Of a stretch of 64,000 bases of DNA, positions 54,808 through 61,600 are shown piece by piece (position 1 is the stretch's first letter; each line of letters begins with the position of its first letter). A program made the position numbers and the translations under genes. The DNA is from CAVQBP01 sp963740945 (GTDB lineage: Bacteria; Bacteroidota; Ignavibacteria; Ignavibacteriales; Ignavibacteriaceae): NCBI GenBank assembly GCA_963740945.1, contig CAVUGE010000022.1:34824-98823 (forward strand), given 5' to 3'. The notes under the pieces are model-generated. The model saw only the letters and a list, made by a program, of their open reading frames with translations. It was not told the DNA's origin and searched no databases.

Positions 54808-55865
54808 TAAAAATCTTCAAAAACATCCGTAAAAAAATAATTACTGAAAATAGTTCAGTAATTAAAAATACAAACTATATAAAATATGCGTTGGGCGAAA
54901 TTTTGTTGGTGGTAATTGGTATTTTAATTGCTCTTCAAGTAAACAACTGGAATGAAAATCGGAAAAGTGAGGTGAAATTCAATGCTGTTCTAGAACAGAT
55001 CTATACAATTGTTGATCAAGATGTTCAGCAAATGAACCGCACTGAAAACACTTTAAGACAAAAAAATAGTATTATAGATAGTTTAATGCATTATCCAGAC
55101 AAAGTTGAACCGGCACTTTTACCATCATTTATTTATTATATTGATAAATTTCCAGATGTGTTTACTTCAGAGGCTTTATATCAAATTGATTTATTAGAAT
55201 TTAATCCGAAGAACTTATTACAAAGCAAGCTTTATAAAAGTATAGCTTCTTATGTTTTTAATAAATTAAATATTGGTCAATTTAGTTCGCCACAATTAAC
55301 ACCATTAATAAATAATCTACATCTCCCCGAACCGGCTTTACTATTTGGTTATTCTGCTTTAAACAATTATGAAAATATGGACAGAACTTTTTTTTCAAAA
55401 GAACAACAGAAAAAAGTATTAGAGATTATTAATTCAAACTCATTTAAAGTAGCATTGAAATCTGCAAAAAGTCAAAATGACTTAGCCGTAATTATGGTTC
55501 AAAATGAAAAAAGTTCTGCACTTACTTGTTTAGATATGATTAAACAATATTATCCCGCAGCTCGGTTGCTGTATCAAAACATTGGTATTGTTGGCGATGC
55601 AACAGAAAATAAAAATTATTTTGAAAACGAACCAATGACTTTAATAAACGAACCTCAATCTATTTGGGAAGCTACGGTTAAGCTTAGTGAAGGATCTGTC
55701 AAGTTTAGAGATGGAAATAGCTGGTTAGCAAATTGGGGAGGAGAAAAATTTCCTTCCGGAGATGCAAAATGGTTTGGTCAGAACATATCTGTTAAACCCG
55801 GTTACTATCGGGTAACAATAAATCTTACTGACAAAACATATAAATTTGAATTAATTAAAAAGTAA
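54804..55865 (+). CDS. DUF6090-like membrane protein (second) with C-terminal extension
   Basis: 353 aa. The same N-terminal unit is present (KYALGEILLVVIGILIALQVNNWNE), followed by a helical domain (~70-260). An extra C-terminal ~85-residue domain (ATVKLSEGSVKFRDGNSWLANWGG, FPSGDAKWFGQNISVKPGYYRVTINL) resembles SusE/F-type starch-binding outer-surface domains. Overlaps its neighbour by 4 bp. The binding-like tail suggests contact with a ligand or glycan outside the membrane. Confidence 0.82.
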   Translation: MIKIFKNIRKKIITENSSVIKNTNYIKYALGEILLVVIGILIALQVNNWNENRKSEVKFNAVLEQIYTIVDQDVQQMNRTENTLRQKNSIIDSLMHYPDKVEPALLPSFIYYIDKFPDVFTSEALYQIDLLEFNPKNLLQSKLYKSIASYVFNKLNIGQFSSPQLTPLINNLHLPEPALLFGYSALNNYENMDRTFFSKEQQKKVLEIINSNSFKVALKSAKSQNDLAVIMVQNEKSSALTCLDMIKQYYPAARLLYQNIGIVGDATENKNYFENEPMTLINEPQSIWEATVKLSEGSVKFRDGNSWLANWGGEKFPSGDAKWFGQNISVKPGYYRVTINLTDKTYKFELIKK

Positions 55866-55868
55866 TAA

Positions 55869-55976
55869 ATGTTAAATGTTTTCAGGAATATCAGGCAAAA
55901 ACTGGCAGCCGAAAACAAAGTAATGGCTTATTTACGATATGCTTTAAGGAAATTTGTAGTTATTGGAATTTTATAA
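55869..55976 (+). pseudogene. DUF6090 N-terminal remnant
   Basis: 35 codons, starting three bases after the previous stop: MLNVFRNIRQKLAAENK and VMAYLRYAL, near-identical to the first DUF6090 gene, then an internal deletion in the TM helix (LRKFVVIGIL) and a stop. It is a third, truncated copy directly before an intact FIST gene. Confidence 0.85.
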
Positions 55977-56005
55977 TGAAACAAATGTAAAATAGGATTC
56001 ACATT

Positions 56006-57169
56006 ATGAAAGCAAAATCAATAAAAGGTAAATCGCCTGAAGAAATTAAATCCTCTTTATCAGAAAGTATGTCAGATGGATTTAAACCTACTTTAGCAAT
56101 AGTGTTCTTATCAATTAAACAGGATCGCAATGCTGTTTGTAAAATACTTGATAACGAAAACATTGCAATATTTGGCGCCACAACTGCAGGTGAATTTATA
56201 GATGGCGAGGTAGAAGGAGGCAGCATTGCAATGCTGTTGCTCGACATGAACCCCGCCTGGTTCAAGATTGAATTATTAGAAACAAGCCAGGAGACTGCCT
56301 TCGACGACGCCAGAAAGCTCGCTGCTACTGGAAAAGAGGTTTTTACCAATCCTGCGTTTATAATAGCAAACAGTGGAGTTTCAATGGATGGTGAACCATT
56401 TGTTGCAGGCATTATACAAGAGTTTGAAAAATCTTTCACGCCTGGAGGCAGGGAAGTAACCATATTTGGCGGCAAGGCCGGAGATGATCTGGAACTCAAA
56501 TCAACATTTGTTTTTACCAACAGAAAAAGTAAAGACTGCGCAATTGTAGCACTCATTATTGATGAAGATAAAATAGATGTTAGAGGTATAGCTACCTGTG
56601 GCTGGAAAGCTATTGGCACCACAAAAACAGTTACAAAAAGTGAAGGGAATACCGTATATACCATTGACGATAAACCAGCGCTGGATATATTGATGAATTA
56701 CCTGGGTGTGGATATCAAAGAGGATGTGGAGACGGACATCACGACATTCCTGAGCTCCTGGTATTATCCACTGGAACTGGAAAGGGAAAATGCAGATCCC
56801 GTCATACGTACAGCCATGTTCGCCAACAAGGAAGACCGTTCACTGATTTGTTCCGGAAGAGTGCCTCAGGGTTCAAAAATTAAATTTTCCATGCCGCCTG
56901 ATTTTGATTCCATTGAAAAAGTGGTTGCAGACTGTAAAACCCTTAAAGATGACGCACAACAAGAAGCCGATGCACTTATCATGTTTTCATGTGTGAGCAG
57001 GCATTTAACGTTTGGGATGGTAGTAAAGGAGGAGATAGAGCAGGTGCAAAAAATCTGGAATGCGCCCATGGCAGGTTTCTTTACCTATGGTGAATATGGA
57101 AAAGCTAAAACCGGTAAGAATGAATATCACAATAATGCATGCTGCGTGGTGGCATTAAAAGAAAAATAG
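56006..57169 (+). CDS. FIST-domain sensor protein (first)
   Basis: 387 aa, stand-alone FIST_N plus FIST_C: TLAIVFLSIKQDRNAVCK, IAIFGATTAGEFIDGE, VTIFGGKAGDDLELKS in the N-domain, and GWKAIGTTKTVTKSEGN, GRVPQGSKIKFSMPP and NAPMAGFFTYGEYG in the C-domain. FIST is a described sensory domain, predicted to bind small ligands such as amino acids, and is often linked to kinases, cyclases or chemotaxis proteins. No output domain is present here, so it should act through a partner. The downstream paralogue and the large kinase are on the same strand. Confidence 0.93.
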   Translation: MKAKSIKGKSPEEIKSSLSESMSDGFKPTLAIVFLSIKQDRNAVCKILDNENIAIFGATTAGEFIDGEVEGGSIAMLLLDMNPAWFKIELLETSQETAFDDARKLAATGKEVFTNPAFIIANSGVSMDGEPFVAGIIQEFEKSFTPGGREVTIFGGKAGDDLELKSTFVFTNRKSKDCAIVALIIDEDKIDVRGIATCGWKAIGTTKTVTKSEGNTVYTIDDKPALDILMNYLGVDIKEDVETDITTFLSSWYYPLELERENADPVIRTAMFANKEDRSLICSGRVPQGSKIKFSMPPDFDSIEKVVADCKTLKDDAQQEADALIMFSCVSRHLTFGMVVKEEIEQVQKIWNAPMAGFFTYGEYGKAKTGKNEYHNNACCVVALKEK

Positions 57170-57239
57170 TGTCATCCTGAGTTTATCGAAGGATGACACT
57201 AATAAAGAATCAGTCACACTCCGACAAGCTCGGTGTGAC
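57168..57239. repeat. Two hairpins between the FIST genes
   Basis: AGTGTCATCCT/AGGATGACACT is a perfect 11-bp inverted repeat (57168-57200) overlapping the stop of the first FIST gene. GTCACACTCCGA/TCGGTGTGAC (57213-57239) is a second, one-base-bulged hairpin. The first has the GTCATCCTGAG word common to FCB intergenic repeats. They could attenuate transcription into the second FIST gene. Confidence 0.65.
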
Positions 57240-57275
57240 AATATTCAAAATATTCTAATAGACATAAGGTTTACT

Positions 57276-58421
57276 ATGAAAGCGAAATCAATAAAAGGAA
57301 AAACACCTGAAGAAATTCAATCGGCTTTGACTGAAAGTACGGAAGATGGATTTAAACCAACACTTGCTATTATATTCTTATCTATCAGTCAGGATCGCGA
57401 GGGAGTTTGCAAGCTGCTTGATAGCAGAGGACTTGCCATATTTGGCGCGAGTTCAAATGGTGAATTTATCAATGATGAGATGGACAAAAATTCCACCGCA
57501 ATAATTTTATTAGAAATAAAGCCTGAATATTTCACAATATTATTTGAAGAATTTCAGGATAGAAATTTTGGTGAAGCTGCAGAATCACTAGTAAAAAAAT
57601 CACTCGAAAAGTTTGCAAAACCGGCATTTTTAATTGCAAGCAGTGATCTTAAAACTGATGCTGAAGAGATGATTAAAGGATTTGAAAATGTTCTTGGTAA
57701 AGAAGTAAACATATTTGGCGGATTGGCAGGCGACGATTATAAATTTTCAGAACAGTTTGTATTTACAAAAGGCAATTCCAGCAGTCACGGATTAGTAGCA
57801 TTAGTTTTAGATGAAGACAAAATCATTATTAAGGGAAGAGCCACTCACGGTTGGAAAGCTGCGGGGACAACCAAAACAGTTACAAAAAGTGAAGGCAACC
57901 ACGTGTTCACTGTTGATGGTGTTTCAGTACTTGAACTAACAAAAAAATACGGGGGATTAGATGGATTGACTGAAGAAAACCAGCAGAAAACAACTGCTGA
58001 AATGATCGCTACAAATTTTCCGCTTCAGTTACAGCGTGAAGAAGGCGCACCGGTCATGCGTCCAGGATTATTGATTGATTGGAATGATGGATCATTCTAT
58101 TGCGGCGGTAAAGTTCCTCAAGGTTCAAAAGTAAGGTTTTCCTTGCCGCCGGATCTCGATGTTATCGAGAAAGTTGTTAAAGGCCTTAATGAATTGAAAG
58201 AAACTGAAATGCCGAATGCTGACGCTGTAATTCTATTTAGCTGTGCCGGACGTTTAATGTCATTAGGACCTCTGATGGGCAAAGAAATTGAGGAAATACA
58301 TAAAGTCTGGAATGCTCCGATGGCCGGATTTTTTAGTTATGGTGAAATAGCCAGGGCGACTGATGGCAATAATGATCTGCATAATTTAACTGCATGCTGT
58401 GTCGTATTAAAAGAAAAATAA
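57276..58421 (+). CDS. FIST-domain sensor protein (second)
   Basis: 381 aa, a tandem paralogue of the gene above with the same domain order (LAIIFLSISQDREGVCKLLD, VNIFGGLAGDDYKFSE, GWKAAGTTKTVTKSEGNHVF, GKVPQGSKVRFSLPPD, NAPMAGFFSYGEIA). The N-domain has diverged most, suggesting a different ligand. AAGGTTTACT precedes the ATG weakly. It ends ~220 bp before the multi-module kinase. Confidence 0.93.
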   Translation: MKAKSIKGKTPEEIQSALTESTEDGFKPTLAIIFLSISQDREGVCKLLDSRGLAIFGASSNGEFINDEMDKNSTAIILLEIKPEYFTILFEEFQDRNFGEAAESLVKKSLEKFAKPAFLIASSDLKTDAEEMIKGFENVLGKEVNIFGGLAGDDYKFSEQFVFTKGNSSSHGLVALVLDEDKIIIKGRATHGWKAAGTTKTVTKSEGNHVFTVDGVSVLELTKKYGGLDGLTEENQQKTTAEMIATNFPLQLQREEGAPVMRPGLLIDWNDGSFYCGGKVPQGSKVRFSLPPDLDVIEKVVKGLNELKETEMPNADAVILFSCAGRLMSLGPLMGKEIEEIHKVWNAPMAGFFSYGEIARATDGNNDLHNLTACCVVLKEK

Positions 58422-58461
58422 TTCTTTAAGGTAAACTTAACATATAATGCATTGTCAATAG

Positions 58462-58581
58462 CCCCGACATTTAGATCGGGGTTAGTATAAGACAAATTTT
58501 CAGGCTTTAGCCCCATTTACAACTAATGCGGCTAAAGCCGATATTTTCATTTAAATTCAATCCACGACCTAAAGGTCGTGG
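58462..58581. repeat. Cluster of three intergenic hairpins
   Basis: CCCCGA/TCGGGG (58462-58481), GGCTTTAGCC/GGCTAAAGCC (58503-58539) and CCACGACCT/AGGTCGTGG (58562-58581). None has a T-run on the plus strand. The last two words are of a kind dispersed in FCB genomes. They lie in the leader of the large kinase gene. Confidence 0.65.
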
Positions 58582-58641
58582 CAATAAAATAAAAGATTTC
58601 ACGGTTATTAATATGAATAAATTTCTGGGAATTATTTAAAA

Positions 58642-61600
58642 ATGAATAAAGATCTTCAATACATTCTCGATTTTATTAAGAACTCCGAACATCTGACCGA
58701 AAAGGAAAAAGCCGATCTTACAAAGACTGTAAGGGATGCAGACAAAGAATTAGAAATTACAGCATTTAAACTTGAACGAACCGAGAAAGTAAAAAAGACA
58801 ACAGCAATTTTACTTGAAGAAACAATTGAAGAACTCGAACAAAAACGAAAAGCTGTAGAAGCACAAAACCGGGAACTTGAAATTGAAGCTTCACTCGAAA
58901 GAGTAAGAGCTCAGGCAATGGGGATGAACAAACCTGATGACATTCTGAATATCTGCGAAATATTATTCAAGGAATTTATATCACTGGGCTTCTCTGAACT
59001 CAGGAACTCGATGATCAATATTCATAACGATGAAAAAAAATCTTTTCTGAACTATGACTATTCTGATGAGATAGGTAAAAGTATAACTCCATTAAATTAT
59101 AACACACACCCTGTGATGGAAAAACAGATAAACCAATCACGGGCAGCAAATGATGCTTTTTCTGAAGCCGTTTATAAAGGGAATGATCTGGAAGAATGGA
59201 AAGAGTTTAGAAGAAAATATGGTGAAAAAGACGATCCTAGAATCAAAAATATAAATGCACTTTATTACTATTTCTATTCCATCGGAAACGGAACAATCGG
59301 CATTTCCACTTTCAACCCCATTAACGAGGAAAAGCTTGCACTTCTAAAAAAATTTAGAAATGTTTTCAGCCTATCTTATCAGCGTTATTCAGATATTGTA
59401 TTAGCCGAATCTCAGGCAAGAGAAGCACAGATTGAATTGGCTTTAGAAAGAGTTCGTGCAAGAACAATGGGTATGCAAAAAAGCGAGGAGCTCAAAGAAG
59501 TAATTCCGTTAGTATATGAACAATTCGTTCATTTAAAAATCAATGTTGACCATACAGGTTTTGTAGTTGATTATACACCAAAAGGTGACTGGCATTTTTG
59601 GATTGCTGATAAACATGAAGTACCATCTAAAATCACACACACATATTTTGATTCAGTTTGGGCGAATCAATTTAATAGAGCGAAAGAAGAAGGATTAGAT
59701 TTTTTTGCTACGAATTTAAACTTCGAAGAAAAGAATAAATTTTATCAGGACCTTTTTGAGTTAATCCCCGGTGTTCCGGAAGAAACATTGGAATTCTATT
59801 TTAATTGCCCCGGCCTTGCAGGATCCACTATATTGTTAGATAATGTCGGCCTATACATCGAAAACTTTTCGGGTATTCCTTATACTGATGAAGAGAATGC
59901 CGTACTGATGCGCTTTGGAAAAGTTTTCCAGCAAACCTACACCCGCTTTCTCGATCTTAAAAAAGCCGAAGCCCAGGCAAGAGAAGCTCAAATAGAAGCA
60001 GCATTAGAGAAAGTGCGCTCTCGATCATTGGCAATGCACACGAGCAAAGACCTGGAGCTCGTTATTACTATCCTGTTGCAACAATTGGAGGAAGTTGGGA
60101 TTCTTTTGGACACGGCTTCAATAGTTATTCCTTCAAAGGATAAGAAAACATCTGTAGATTGGACCGCAAGTAAGAAATACAAGTATTCCAAGGGTTTTAT
60201 CGTACCATTCATGGAGAATGGGAAGCCGGCACTAAGTGGCGAAATCAACAGGGACATAGTTACTGCCCTGAAATCGGGAAAAGAATTTACTAAATCGTAT
60301 TCCAAGAAAGAGAAAAATAAATACTATCAAAATTTGTTTGATAAATCCGGGTTTAGTGAAACACCTGAAGGACGCAAAGAATTTCTTTTGAGCCTTCCTG
60401 GTATATCAGTTTCCACGGCGGGAAGCAAAAATTCATATATCCAAATTTTCAGTTATTCTGGTGAGGAACTTTCAGCTGCGGACCTTGCTGTGCTGAAGCG
60501 ATTTGCTATGGTATTTGAGCAATGCTATATCCGTTTCCTCGATCTGCAAAAAGCAGAGGCGCAGGCAAGAGAAGCGCAGATAGAGACCGCGTTGGAAAAA
60601 GTTAGAAGCAGAACTATGGGTATGCAGCATAGTGATGAGCTGGCGGATGCTTCTTTTTTACTGGACAGCCAGGTAAGAGCATTGGGTATTAAAACCAGAG
60701 GATGTGCATTTAATATTTATGGCGATAATGAATCCACTGAATGGTTCAGCTCCGAAATGGGTACGATGCCTATGTATAAAACACCAAGAGAAAATATATT
60801 CCTTCGTTATTACGAAGAAGGGAAAAAAGGAAAATCCATATACATTGAATCGTTTACAGGCGATGCTTGTGCAGCTCACTACGATTATTTATGTACCCTG
60901 CCGGTCATGGGCGAGGCGCTGAAAGAATTTAAAGAAAGCGGCGGCTCTTTTCCAACTCAACAAATAGATCACGTCACTTACTTTAAATACGGTTATCTGT
61001 TATTTATCACTTTAGAACCGGTGCCTGATGCACACGATATTTTTTTACGTTTCGCCAAAGTCTTTGAGCAAACCTATACCCGTTTTCTCGATCTTCAAAA
61101 GTCCGAAGCACAAGCAAGAGAAGCACAAATCGAAGCCGAATTGGAAAGAGTCCGTGCAAGAACAATGGCTATGCAAAAAAGCGAGGATATGGGTAATACT
61201 GCTTCGGAGATGTTTAAACAAATACAATCTTTAGGAATGGTTCCATGGGGCTGCGGGTTTAATATTTTTGATAAAGATGAGAAAGCTGTAGCTCAATATA
61301 TGAGCCTGGCTGATGGCGGCATCTCTCCACCATTTAGAACACCGCTTACAGAAGATCCTTTTTTCATCAATATCTATAATGCCAGACAAAGCAGAGATGA
61401 ACTATTAGTATGGGAATCAAAAGGTGAATCCCTGGCGGAAACCTATCGTTACATGTTTGGCCTTCCTGGTTCAAGAGAAATATTCGGGGACCTGGAGAAC
61501 TCCGGCTTTGAAATGCCGAAATTCCAGATTACGCATTGCGCCTATTTTTCACAAGGCTATTTAGTATTTATTACGTATGAACATGTGCCCGAAGCACATG

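Noticed and set aside
55999..56664. 221-codon minus-strand ORF opposite the first FIST gene
   Set aside because: It is antisense to a well-supported FIST gene, with a Ser/Pro/Leu-rich composition typical of a shadow frame.
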